From assembly GCF_017312365.1 (NCBI RefSeq), contig NZ_BLJI01000001.1, positions 1-64,000 on the forward strand: a stretch of 64,000 bases of DNA, read 5' to 3'. The translations under genes and the position numbers were made by a program. The notes below the pieces were generated by a model. That model made no database searches, was not told the origin of the DNA, and saw only the letters and a program-made list of their open reading frames with translations. The DNA comes from Chroococcus sp. FPU101 (GTDB lineage Bacteria; Cyanobacteriota; Cyanobacteriia; Cyanobacteriales; Microcystaceae). Below, piece after piece: positions 9,989-19,880 of this stretch (positions are counted from its first letter, which is position 1; every line of letters begins with the position of its first letter).

Positions 9989-10615
9989 TTAAACAGCTAA
10001 TTGATCGGTAACACGTCTGAGGACACCATTAACAAAACGATAACCCTCTTCATCAGAGTAACGCTTGGCTAATTCGATCGCTTCATTAATGGCGACTTTG
10101 TGAGGAATATCAAGAAACAACATTTCAGAAACAGCAATCCTAAGAATATCTTGATCGATTTTAGCAAGTCGGCTAAGTTGCCAATCGATTAAAGCAGATC
10201 CAATTGTTTGTTCAATTTCTTTTTGTCTACGGTGAACTGTGCCAATTAATTCTAGAGCGTATTGTCTGACTTCGTATTGACTCGCAAGCTGTAAGCGTTC
10301 AGGAAAATCAATCACGATCGCCAGACGATTAATCGCACTTTGAGTCAATTCTAACGCTTCTCTAACCATCGTTTGCGCACTTTTTACGTTCGTGGCACGA
10401 GTATCACTACTGAGTAAACGTTCATCAGCGCGAGAAACTTCACCTGATGCAGATTCCAAGGTTTCTCTAATTTCTGCGGTGAGTGTGCGAACGGCGGCTA
10501 AAACTAATTCATTTAAGTCAGTTTGTTCTAATTTATCCCCATGACTTTTAATTTGGCTTAAGCCCAAAAGAGCTAATTCACGTGAAATACGGCGAGGTTG
10601 TTGACGAGGAGGCAT
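9989..10615 (-). CDS. nusB: Transcription antitermination factor NusB
   Basis: About 208 residues from the ATG at 10615 (MPPRQQPRR); a TTG four codons upstream is also in frame. The C-terminal NusB fold is clear: [21 protein letters not shown], then [21 protein letters not shown] and a closing FVNGVLRRV helix. As in other cyanobacteria, an N-terminal helical extension makes it longer than the E. coli protein. NusB binds boxA RNA with S10 (NusE) and supports rRNA transcription antitermination. It is co-oriented with the CobW gene downstream. Confidence 0.95.
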   Translation of the reverse strand: MPPRQQPRRISRELALLGLSQIKSHGDKLEQTDLNELVLAAVRTLTAEIRETLESASGEVSRADERLLSSDTRATNVKSAQTMVREALELTQSAINRLAIVIDFPERLQLASQYEVRQYALELIGTVHRRQKEIEQTIGSALIDWQLSRLAKIDQDILRIAVSEMLFLDIPHKVAINEAIELAKRYSDEEGYRFVNGVLRRVTDQLAV

Positions 10616-10849
10616 AATTAAATACAAATAAAGATAATCAAGTTTGATCTAGAGTAATCACACAACGAGCGCAACGATCATAAAGAGTCAAAAATCCTAG
10701 AAGCTCACCTCTATTGTACTGATTCAGGAGTTAGATTTCTCTATAGCGTACTTTTAAGAATTTCTCGTTTGTCCAGTTCCCAATCGATGATAAGCTGTTA
10801 GGTGGCAATTTTTACAATAACTTAAGATTTTCCCTGCTCAGGAAAATAA

Positions 10850-12328
<1,479 letters not shown>

Positions 12329-12330
12329 TC

Positions 12331-12357
12331 TGTAGAGACGCGACTCGCGTCTTTACA
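12331..12357. repeat. Dispersed palindrome, copy 1 (GTAGAGACGCGA family)
   Basis: This 27-bp near-perfect inverted repeat begins TGTAGAGACGCGA and ends CGCGTCTTTACA. It sits between the atp beta and epsilon genes. Related copies occur at 29331-29364 and around 61111-61184, always in gene junctions, so it is a dispersed intergenic palindrome rather than a gene-specific regulator. It has no T-tract and sits inside an operon, so it is probably not a strong terminator. Confidence 0.75.
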
Positions 12358-12390
12358 AAGTTTTTTAATTCATTAAATCAATTTAAAGCA

Positions 12391-12801
12391 ATGACTTTAA
12401 CAGTACGAGTAATTACACCCGATAAAATCGTCTGGGATGAGGTCGCAGAAGAAATTATTCTGCCTAGCAGCACTGGACAACTCGGTATCCTAACAGGTCA
12501 TGCTCCCTTGTTAACCGCCCTTAATATCGGTGTACTACGGGTGCGCCCTGGAAAAGACTGGCAATCAATCGCCATTATGGGTGGCTTCGCTGAAGTCGAA
12601 AATAACGAGGTCAAAGTTCTTGTCAATGGGGCCGAAATAGGCAAGAACATTGACAAAGAAGCAGCCCAACAAGCATACAACCAAGCCCAAACCAATCTAG
12701 ACGAAGCTAACAAAGGTGGCGATCGCCGTCAAGTGATCAAAGCTCAACAAGCTTGGCGAAAAGCCAGAGCGCGTTATCAAGCAGCAGGCGGTTCAGCTTA
12801 G
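12391..12801 (+). CDS. atpC: F1Fo ATP synthase subunit epsilon
   Basis: 136 residues. It starts [12 protein letters not shown] and has the [16 protein letters not shown] and [15 protein letters not shown] signatures of the epsilon beta-sandwich, then a C-terminal helical hairpin with a [13 protein letters not shown] helix. Epsilon couples the rotor to F1 and inhibits ATP hydrolysis. It lies 62 bases after the beta gene in the usual cyanobacterial atpB-atpE order, with a palindromic repeat in the gap and a hairpin terminator after it. Confidence 0.97.
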   Translation: MTLTVRVITPDKIVWDEVAEEIILPSSTGQLGILTGHAPLLTALNIGVLRVRPGKDWQSIAIMGGFAEVENNEVKVLVNGAEIGKNIDKEAAQQAYNQAQTNLDEANKGGDRRQVIKAQQAWRKARARYQAAGGSA

Positions 12802-12827
12802 ATTAGTCTGATAAAAGTGATAAAAAT

Positions 12828-12854
12828 GAGGGCAGATCAATCTCTGCCCTTTGG
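12828..12854 (+). terminator. Hairpin terminator after atp epsilon
   Basis: Stem AGGGCAGA (12829-12836) pairs with TCTGCCCT (12843-12850) around a six-base loop and is followed by a short T run. It lies between the epsilon gene and the convergent PSRP-3 gene, so it may serve both strands. Confidence 0.7.
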
Positions 12855-12875
12855 CTGTTATAGCGATCGTCAAAC

Positions 12876-13187
12876 TTAGTTACTGCCGCTAAAGTTGACT
12901 TCAGGGAATTTTGATTGAGCTTCAGCCATCGGGATACTCTTACTTTGGTTACGGAGATCCTGCCAGAAGTTAATCACCTCTGTCGCTTTGTTCAGAACGT
13001 CAATACGATCGCTTTCATTGATCCAGTGCTTGGCCTCTAATTCATCTTTTAACTGTTGCCAAGCATCATTACGAGGCCAGAAAAAATAAGCCGTTAGCGG
13101 GCTAGTACCTTTGCCCACCACCTGATCGACAGCGATCGCAACATTTTCATCTAACCAAAGTACTTTTAAAATAAACTTAGACTCCAA
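12876..13187 (-). CDS. Ribosomal protein PSRP-3 / Ycf65
   Basis: 103 residues. The sequence carries the family core [18 protein letters not shown], then [12 protein letters not shown] and [17 protein letters not shown]-3 (cS23) is a cyanobacterial and plastid-specific protein of the 30S ribosomal subunit. The gene is monocistronic and convergent with the atp epsilon gene. The C-terminal tail ending NFSGSN varies between species. Confidence 0.93.
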   Translation of the reverse strand: MESKFILKVLWLDENVAIAVDQVVGKGTSPLTAYFFWPRNDAWQQLKDELEAKHWINESDRIDVLNKATEVINFWQDLRNQSKSIPMAEAQSKFPEVNFSGSN

Positions 13188-13283
13188 TTACCCCTCCAAT
13201 CATACTCATCAATCAATAGTAGAAAACTGTACAACACACCATTCTACCGCTTAATCGTCGAACCCACTAAACTGTAATGAACT

Positions 13284-14258
13284 ATGGCTAAAAAAATTGT
13301 CGGAATGCTTAGTAGTTATCAAGGTATCAGTGAACAGCGAGATTGGTTGTGGAAACAGACACCTGAGCCGTTTGGGATTTGGAAAAATGTTCAAGTGATT
13401 GCATCTTCGCCTCAAAGCGATTTTTTATTGATGTATCAATTTGATTTTCCCTCCACCAAACCCAAAAAATCACTGACATCCCTCTGGCAACAAATTAAAC
13501 AATCTCGACAACCCACCAAAAAAGAACCCGATGTATCCTCTTTATTGCGAAGTGTACCCCAAGAACGCATTATTTATTTACTCAGAGAACCCCCCCTTGA
13601 AGAAGTACTAGCAAGGAATCTGGCTAATTATGAAGCGGCTAAACACTATTGTGGATATATTTCAGGCCCAGATCAATACGCGCCGATTCCTGAGTATATG
13701 CCAGCAATTTGGTATGTTAATGTTTCGTTTCGTGAATTAAATGAAATGCCAATCCCTGAAAAAACTAAAAATTGTAGTTGGATAACTTCGGGAATTTCGC
13801 GGACACAAAGCCATCGTCAACGATTAGCGTTCCTAAAACTGCTACAAGATAATCATTATGATTTTGATCTCTATGGACGCGGTTTACCTGACTGGGCATC
13901 TGGATACGGTAACTTAAATAATAAATGGTGTGGCATGGCTCCTTATTATTACAATATTGCCATCGAAAACTATGCCGAAAACGATTTATATGTGAGCGAA
14001 AAGCTTTGGGACTCGCTATTATCTTGGTGTTTACCGATTTATTATGGTGGAGGAGCCGCCGAAAAATTATTACCCCCTGGCAGTTATCTAAAATTACCGA
14101 GTTTAGATGAAAAAGGTTTTGCTTATCTTAAAGAAATGACTTCTAATTTAGATGCTTGGCATCAAGCCAAAGATGCGATCGCCGAAGCAAGACAAATTAT
14201 CCTACACAAGCTAAACTTACTGGCATGGTTATCTAATTTTGTCGAAAAAGTTTCCTAA
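13284..14258 (+). CDS. Glycosyltransferase family 10 (fucosyltransferase-like)
   Basis: 324 residues. The C-terminal half has the GT10 alpha-fucosyltransferase signature: ITSGISRTQSHRQRLAFLK, the acceptor-region motif DFDLYGRG, and FAIEN/YVSEKLWDS-like elements (IAIENYAENDLYVSEKLWD) followed by LPIYYGG. GT10 enzymes use a GT-B fold and GDP-sugars, usually GDP-fucose. The partner gene starts five bases downstream, so the pair is an operon, probably for a surface glycan. The sugar transferred is not known. Confidence 0.82.
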   Translation: MAKKIVGMLSSYQGISEQRDWLWKQTPEPFGIWKNVQVIASSPQSDFLLMYQFDFPSTKPKKSLTSLWQQIKQSRQPTKKEPDVSSLLRSVPQERIIYLLREPPLEEVLARNLANYEAAKHYCGYISGPDQYAPIPEYMPAIWYVNVSFRELNEMPIPEKTKNCSWITSGISRTQSHRQRLAFLKLLQDNHYDFDLYGRGLPDWASGYGNLNNKWCGMAPYYYNIAIENYAENDLYVSEKLWDSLLSWCLPIYYGGGAAEKLLPPGSYLKLPSLDEKGFAYLKEMTSNLDAWHQAKDAIAEARQIILHKLNLLAWLSNFVEKVS

Positions 14259-14263
14259 ACATC

Positions 14264-15256
14264 ATGGATGGAATTTGTACACTGGCTAATGATCGGGTTT
14301 TTGAGCAACTCATTGCATTACTAAATAGTATTGATGAGATTTTAGGGAAAGATACCCCTGTTTGTGTCTATCCCTACGATGATAATACCCAACAAATTGC
14401 CGCAGAAATTGCTAAACGTCCCAACGTACAACTCTATACTGATCGAGAATCAATTCAACGATGGGATAATTTTGCTAAAGCTGCTTGGGATACCCATCCA
14501 ACCGCCCGCGAACGATGGAAAAAAGCAGATAGTGACGAATATCATCGGTTTGGTACCCATCGCCGTTATTGTGCCTTTGATGGGCCTTTTGATCGGTTTA
14601 TCTATATGGATGGTGATACCTTAGCTATGGGACCGATGGAGCAAATTTTTAAGCTATTAGATCAATATGACTGCATCGTGTACGATTTTCAGCACAAAGA
14701 TCTTACTCATGTTTACGAAGTGGCTTCCCCAAAATTACTAGAAGTTTTTCCTCAAGAACGTCTTCAAAGTGAGATTTTTTGTTCTGGGTTTTATGCCTCG
14801 AAAAAAAATTTATTTCCTGAAGAACAACGTAACTGGTTAATTGAACAGCTACAAAATGGCGACGCAGAAATCCTTTATCCGATGGCACCCGATCAAACGC
14901 TAATCAATTACATGATGATGTGTTCAGGCTATTCGATCTATAATTTAGCCTTAGAGTTACCAAAAGAAGAAAAAACAGGCTGTTGTGTCACTTCGCCTCA
15001 TTTTACGGAGCAAGATCATATTTTGTATGACAAAGGCAAACGTTTAACTTATTTTCACTATATCGGGATGTCTTCTAAAATATTTAATCGAGTTTGTGCT
15101 GGAGAAAATATTGATTTTTCCTATCGAGATCTCTTTTTATACTATCGCTATTTATCTGAACCTGAAAACCGTCCTCAATTTACAACAGCCGCTAAACCTT
15201 ATCAAACCTCTCTCTCTCTAGGACAAAAAATTATTGCTAAATTAGGATTTAAATAA
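14264..15256 (+). CDS. Glycosyltransferase-like protein (GT-A fold, Npun_R2821/R2822-type)
   Basis: 330 residues. It has a nucleotide-diphospho-sugar transferase layout: an N-terminal MDGICTLANDRVFEQLIALLNSI strand-helix, a DGDTLAM acidic motif typical of the metal-binding DxD, and a distal DQTLINYM motif. It resembles a conserved cyanobacterial family usually found beside GT10 genes. With the gene just upstream it probably builds a capsule, O-antigen or exopolysaccharide side chain. Donor and acceptor are unknown. Confidence 0.75.
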   Translation: MDGICTLANDRVFEQLIALLNSIDEILGKDTPVCVYPYDDNTQQIAAEIAKRPNVQLYTDRESIQRWDNFAKAAWDTHPTARERWKKADSDEYHRFGTHRRYCAFDGPFDRFIYMDGDTLAMGPMEQIFKLLDQYDCIVYDFQHKDLTHVYEVASPKLLEVFPQERLQSEIFCSGFYASKKNLFPEEQRNWLIEQLQNGDAEILYPMAPDQTLINYMMMCSGYSIYNLALELPKEEKTGCCVTSPHFTEQDHILYDKGKRLTYFHYIGMSSKIFNRVCAGENIDFSYRDLFLYYRYLSEPENRPQFTTAAKPYQTSLSLGQKIIAKLGFK

Positions 15257-15444
15257 ATATCACCCTACTTCTGTCCTAAATGAAAATGAAAGATTAAATC
15301 TTTCGAGTACGGAGAGTTAGTAGGAACAAAAAATTAAGAATTAGGGACATATAGTACATTCCGTCCTCTAGTTCGTCATAGGCGTGCTTATTGCTTGAAT
15401 GGTAGTCTAAAATGGCAATCAGGAGAGTAATTAATGAATTAACT

Positions 15445-16437
15445 ATGCTCCAGTTTCATATTCAAGCTGATAGTGACATTCCCGCATCAAAACAACTTTT
15501 TGATCAAATTCGTTTTGCGATCGCCTCACGTCAATATTCGCCAGGTCATCGCTTACCGAGTACGCGACAATTAGCCATGATTACGGGATTGCACCGAAAT
15601 ACGATTAGTAAAGTTTATCAGCAACTCGAAGATGATGGATTAGTTGAATCAGTTGCAGGTTCGGGGATTTATGTCAAGGCCCAAGCTAATAAAAGTAACG
15701 TTCATTTTAGTTCACCTTTATTACAAGAATTCCCCAAGGCAAGTCAATTTATACAACAAAGCTTAGATCATTTATTAGAACAAGGTTTAACCCTTTCGCA
15801 AGTTAGAGAGTTACTCATTTCAGAAATAGATTGGCGACTACGTTGTAGTGCTAAAATTTTAGTAACTATTCCAACCATTGATTTAGGCGCAGGTCAATTG
15901 ATGGTTAAAGAATTAGAACAAACATTAGGTATACCTGTAGAACTTGTGCCAATTGAAAATTTAGCCAAAGTTTTAGCACAAACAAATTCAGCAACAGTCG
16001 TTACTAGCCGCTATTTTATCACGCCAGCCGAAGCGATCGCATCTCCCTACGCCAGTCGTGTGATTGCTGTTGACATTTATGATTATGCTCAAGAATTAAG
16101 TGTTGTCAAAAAACTGCCGAAAGATAGTCGTTTAGGTATAGTTAGTCTAAGTCGAGGAATTCTTAGTGTTGCAGAAATTCTAATTCATAGTTTGCGAGGA
16201 GATGACATTTTAGTTGTTACCGCGCATATTGGGGATACTGAAAAACTTAAAACGCTAATTCGTACCTCACAATTAATAATTAGTGATCAAGCCAGTTGCA
16301 TGACTATTAAACGATTACTCACAGAATGTAGAGACGATTTAATACGGACACCTGAAATTATTTGTAGTAAAAATTATATTGGAGAACAATCACTTGAATT
16401 ATTAAGACGAGAGTTAGGTTTAGGTAGTACTAAATAA
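15445..16437 (+). CDS. plmA: GntR-family regulator PlmA
   Basis: About 330 residues from the ATG at 15445 (MLQFHIQADSDIPAS); an upstream ATG at 15412 adds 11 residues that do not fit the family. The N-terminal winged HTH is a clear GntR type (LPSTRQLAMITGLHRNTISKVYQQLEDDGL). The C-terminal half is an effector-binding domain particular to cyanobacterial PlmA. PlmA has been linked to plasmid maintenance and to the PII-PipX nitrogen signalling complex. It is an orphan gene here, as in many cyanobacteria. Confidence 0.88.
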   Translation: MLQFHIQADSDIPASKQLFDQIRFAIASRQYSPGHRLPSTRQLAMITGLHRNTISKVYQQLEDDGLVESVAGSGIYVKAQANKSNVHFSSPLLQEFPKASQFIQQSLDHLLEQGLTLSQVRELLISEIDWRLRCSAKILVTIPTIDLGAGQLMVKELEQTLGIPVELVPIENLAKVLAQTNSATVVTSRYFITPAEAIASPYASRVIAVDIYDYAQELSVVKKLPKDSRLGIVSLSRGILSVAEILIHSLRGDDILVVTAHIGDTEKLKTLIRTSQLIISDQASCMTIKRLLTECRDDLIRTPEIICSKNYIGEQSLELLRRELGLGSTK

Positions 16438-16462
16438 GATGAGCCGAAGCCCATCTTATCAT

Positions 16463-17056
16463 CTAATTTGAGTTATTATTATCGGAATTTGATTCAGAAT
16501 TTGTATTCTCTTCTGGAGTGGGTACAATGTTTGTTGATTCTGATTGAGATTGAGTAGATTCGGGTTTTGTTGTTGATTGATTAGAAGTTGAATTTGATGC
16601 AGGTGCTGATGTGTCTGGTGTATTTGATTGAGGAACTGGAACTAAAACAGGAACCTCTTTAACTTTTTCAACGGGTACTTCTTTGACCCTTTCAATAATA
16701 GTTGTTTTTTGTTCAGGGACGGGACTAGGTTGAGTTTTTACAGGTTCAGGTGTAACAACAGGAGACTCAGTTTGTTGAGAAGCTTCAGGCTGACTTCGAT
16801 ACCAGGCATAAGCACCACCTAATGCCGCTAAAGAGGCGAGTATTACACCAATTAACAAGCCACGTGCTGTATTTTCACTATCTCTTTGTGATAAATTATT
16901 TTGATAGCTTCGCTCCGCTGCCCGTCCATGAGTATAACCATTTTGATAGGAATTAGGTTTCTCAGATTCGGTTGTTCGTTCGACATAATGAACATTGCCA
17001 TCAACATCACGATAATATTCTTGTTCGTATTTTTTAGGATCGTTAGGTGTTTTCAT
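16463..17056 (-). CDS. Single-TM protein with low-complexity C-terminus, unknown function
   Basis: 197 residues. A polar N-terminus with YYRDVDGNVHYVERT leads to one transmembrane helix (LLIGVILASLAALGGAYAWY, about residues 67-86), then a Pro/Val/Glu segment with VKEVPVEKVKEVPV repeats and an Asn/Ser/Thr-rich tail. It looks like a membrane-anchored protein with a disordered extracytoplasmic tail. I do not recognise a family beyond cyanobacterial hypothetical proteins. Confidence 0.7.
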   Translation of the reverse strand: MKTPNDPKKYEQEYYRDVDGNVHYVERTTESEKPNSYQNGYTHGRAAERSYQNNLSQRDSENTARGLLIGVILASLAALGGAYAWYRSQPEASQQTESPVVTPEPVKTQPSPVPEQKTTIIERVKEVPVEKVKEVPVLVPVPQSNTPDTSAPASNSTSNQSTTKPESTQSQSESTNIVPTPEENTNSESNSDNNNSN

Positions 17057-17379
17057 AAGTTTTGTTAATTGCTCTAAATCGGTTTTTATGATCTTTAGAA
17101 TATTTTTTTGTTAAGTAATATGACTTCTATCAAAAGCTAGATTTGTTGATATTTGGGTTTGCTCAACAGATTTAATCAGCATTATCTATCTAAGGGAAGA
17201 TAATCTATCCAAAAGTTTAGTTCATAGGGGAGATGTGGTTACACCAAAAGAATTGATACAAATAGGAACAGATCAAAGAAATCAAACCGATTGAAGAATC
17301 AGGGTGCTGATCTCAATAAATAATTGATTACTCAAACGGATTTGGAAACATAACCAACTTAAAAAGGAGATTCTTAAAA
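17057..17379. other. Intergenic region with no gene recognised
   Basis: This 323-base AT-rich gap separates two divergent genes. It must hold both promoters. A good ribosome site (AAGGAG) precedes the ATG at 17380. I see no RNA gene or long inverted repeat in it. Confidence 0.5.
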
Positions 17380-17745
17380 ATGCTCGTTAGCAAAATTAAT
17401 ACCATCTTAAAGAATTCAGTTTGTTTTATTTTATCTGCTGTTCTTTGTTTTTCTTTAATTACTTCATTTGCCTCACCTGCTGCTGCTGGTTTGGCTGATA
17501 ATTCTAGTAGTTCTGTAACCAAAGGTGAAGCTAATTTGAATAAAATTCAAGCTAAAACCGATGAATTAGCACAACAAGAACCCCCATCTTTAGAACAAGT
17601 TCAAGAAAGAAATAAAGGTGGTCTTAACGAAGTACAAGGAAATGCAGATATGGGTAAAATGGTCACCCCTGAAGATGCTCAAGGTACTGTGTCTCCAAAA
17701 GATCAAATTCAAAAAGCACTCGATAAACTGACTAATGCTAAATAA
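17380..17745 (+). CDS. Small exported protein, unknown function
   Basis: 121 residues. A signal peptide with hydrophobic core SVCFILSAVLCFSLITSF ends at an ASPAAA-type cleavage site near residue 35. The mature part is about 85 charged residues rich in Glu, Gln, Lys and Ala, predicted helical or disordered (KIQAKTDELAQQEPPSLEQ). A strong AAGGAG ribosome site lies seven to ten bases before the ATG and a good terminator follows, consistent with a well expressed single gene. No family recognised. Confidence 0.75.
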   Translation: MLVSKINTILKNSVCFILSAVLCFSLITSFASPAAAGLADNSSSSVTKGEANLNKIQAKTDELAQQEPPSLEQVQERNKGGLNEVQGNADMGKMVTPEDAQGTVSPKDQIQKALDKLTNAK

Positions 17746-17802
17746 ATCTTTTAAACATCAGAAAGTACTTCATTCATAATTTAATTTATTGATGTCTAAA
17801 AA

Positions 17803-17840
17803 CTGAGAATCAAAACCAATTGATTCTCGGTCTTTTTTTT
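17803..17840 (+). terminator. Rho-independent terminator
   Basis: A GAGAATCAA arm pairs with TTGATTCTC around a short AACCAA loop and is followed by a run of eight T. It ends the small exported-protein gene. Confidence 0.85.
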
Positions 17841-18034
17841 AAGAATATCAAGAAAGAAAAAGTGACAGGGTTGCTCGAAAAGGAAAAAAGGACGCAAACT
17901 AAAAACGTTACCTTCAATCCCATCAAAGGCGAAATAGTAAGCGGCAAGAAATTAGGATGACGACAGGTAGGGGAAACCGAATTGAAATTAGTGCAAAAAT
18001 GATCCCCTCTTTCGGTGTACTATGAAAAATAGTG

Positions 18035-18157
18035 GTCATCGTTACTCCGCCCTCTGACGACGGAGCCTGCGATGACTTCGTCAAATTATACTCAAGTTAA
18101 AATTGAAAGTGGTAACAACCGCCCCACTTTCGCCTCCTAACCTATCTCTATAGGAGG
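18035..18157 (+). ncRNA. Structured leader upstream of acpP (two hairpins)
   Basis: Two clear inverted repeats lie in the 438-base gap before acpP. The first joins GTCATCG (18035-18041) plus CTCCG (18045-18049) with CGGAG (18061-18065) plus CGATGAC (18070-18076), a two-part stem with a small internal loop. The second pairs CCTCCTA (18133-18139) with TAGGAGG (18151-18157) around an 11-base loop, sequestering an AGGAGG that is too far (about 27 bases) from the acpP ATG to be its ribosome site. This could be a 5' UTR control element or a small RNA; no transcript is known to me. Confidence 0.4.
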
Positions 18158-18183
18158 AATCTAGCGGATCGACAAAGGAAGCA

Positions 18184-18432
18184 ATGAGCCAAGAAATATT
18201 TGATAGAGTCAAAAAAGTTGTCGTAGATAACTTAGAAGTAGAACCTGAGAAAGTCACCTCGGATGCTAGTTTTGCTAATGATTTAGGAGCAGATTCTTTA
18301 GACACAGTAGAACTGGTAATGGCACTAGAAGAAGAATTTAATATTGAAATTCCCGATGAAGCAGCCGAAAAAATTGACACCGTCGGTAAAGCTGTCGCCC
18401 ATATTAGTGAAAAAGTCGAAGCAGCAGCGTAG
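18184..18432 (+). CDS. acpP: Acyl carrier protein
   Basis: 82 residues. The phosphopantetheine site is [13 protein letters not shown] with the carrier serine in the DSL motif; the overall acidic four-helix pattern is standard. It carries growing acyl chains in type II fatty acid synthesis. The ATG at 18184 has AAGGA five to six bases upstream. It is followed by fabF after 93 bases, the common cyanobacterial order. Confidence 0.98.
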   Translation: MSQEIFDRVKKVVVDNLEVEPEKVTSDASFANDLGADSLDTVELVMALEEEFNIEIPDEAAEKIDTVGKAVAHISEKVEAAA

Positions 18433-18525
18433 CTCGTTATTTCAAGCCTAATCAGACTTTTATTCACACCATATTAACTTCTATCTGCATTTAGGGTAAA
18501 TTTAGCCCGTATTACATAAAAAATC

Positions 18526-19776
18526 ATGGCCAATTCAGAGCTAAAACGTGTTGTTGTGACGGGGCTAGGCGCAATCACCCCCATTGGAAATAACCCGACT
18601 GAATACTGGGAAGGATTGATCAGTGGTCGTAGTGGCATTGCCCCAATTACTTTGTTTGATGCTTCTCGACATGAATGTCGAATTGCAGGAGAAGTGAAAG
18701 GATTTGATCCTCTGATTTATTTTGACCGTAAAGAAGCAAAGCGAATGGATCGTTTTGCTCAATTTGCAGTCGCTGCCAGTAAACAAGCCTTAGCCGATGC
18801 CCAGTTTGTCATTAATGACCTCAATGCAGAAGAAGTAGGCGTGATTATTGGCACAGGAGTCGGCGGGTTAAAAATCCTTGAAGATCAGCACGAAATTTTG
18901 ATGCTGAAAGGCCCAACTCGCTGTAGTCCTTTCATGATTCCGATGATGATTGCGAATATGGCGGCGGGCTTAACTGCTATTCATACGGGAGCTAAAGGGC
19001 CAAACAGTTGTACTGTTACAGCTTGTGCGGCTGGAGCTCATGCTATTGGTGATGCTTTTCGTCTTGTTCAAAGAGGATATGCTAAAGCCGTGATCTGCGG
19101 AGGTGCTGAAGCCGCCGTGACACCTCTTTCCTATGCGGGTTTTGCTTCTTCTCAGGCTCTCTCGATGCGAAATGATGATCCAGATCATGCGAGTCGTCCC
19201 TTTGATCGAGATCGAGATGGTTTTGTCATGGGAGAAGGCGCGGGAATTTTTCTTTTAGAAGAACTCGATCAAGCTTTAAGTCGAGGTGCAAAAATTTATG
19301 GTGAAATTATCGGTTATGGCATGACCTGTGATGCTTATCATATGACATCGCCCGTTCCCGATGGTCGCGGTGCAACTCGTTCAATGGAACTCGCCCTTAA
19401 AGATGCGGGTTTATCCCCAGAACAAGTGAGTTATATTAATGCTCACGGCACCAGTACCCCCGCTAATGATTCCACCGAAACCAAAGCAATTAAAAAAGCG
19501 TTAGGCGATCATGCTTATCGTGTGGCGATTAGTTCAACTAAATCAATGACGGGTCATTTGTTGGGCGGATCAGGTGGAATTGAAGCAGTCGCTACTATTT
19601 TGGCGATCGCTAATGATCAAGTTCCGCCAACGATTAATCTGGTTAATCGAGATCCTGCCTGTGATCTCGATTATGTTCCTAACGTCAGTAGGGTGCTTCG
19701 CGTAGAAACAGCCCTCTCAAACTCCTTTGGCTTTGGGGGTCATAACGTTACTCTAGCCTTTAAAAAATACGTTTAA
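18526..19776 (+). CDS. fabF: 3-oxoacyl-ACP synthase II (KAS II)
   Basis: 416 residues. The condensing-enzyme catalytic triad is visible: Cys in TACAAGAHAIGDA, His in NAHGTSTP and His in SMTGHLLGGSGG. It elongates acyl-ACP with malonyl-ACP. The length is standard and the gene sits between acpP and the transketolase gene. Confidence 0.98.
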   Translation: MANSELKRVVVTGLGAITPIGNNPTEYWEGLISGRSGIAPITLFDASRHECRIAGEVKGFDPLIYFDRKEAKRMDRFAQFAVAASKQALADAQFVINDLNAEEVGVIIGTGVGGLKILEDQHEILMLKGPTRCSPFMIPMMIANMAAGLTAIHTGAKGPNSCTVTACAAGAHAIGDAFRLVQRGYAKAVICGGAEAAVTPLSYAGFASSQALSMRNDDPDHASRPFDRDRDGFVMGEGAGIFLLEELDQALSRGAKIYGEIIGYGMTCDAYHMTSPVPDGRGATRSMELALKDAGLSPEQVSYINAHGTSTPANDSTETKAIKKALGDHAYRVAISSTKSMTGHLLGGSGGIEAVATILAIANDQVPPTINLVNRDPACDLDYVPNVSRVLRVETALSNSFGFGGHNVTLAFKKYV

Positions 19777-19880
19777 GAAAGGAAAATGGCTTAGGCGTGG
19801 TTACAGTTACTCCTTAGATGTACCCAAAGAGCCTTAAACTGATAGCGAGTGCTTTATTGTAGTTTATTTTTTGAAAAATT

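Noticed and set aside
10827-10847. Hairpin ATTTTCC/GGAAAAT just before atp beta
   Set aside because: Short, AT-rich and common by chance; not enough to call a regulatory element.
18081-18467. 128-codon ORF antisense to acpP
   Set aside because: A shadow of the highly biased acpP codons; Ser/Thr-rich with no recognisable domain.
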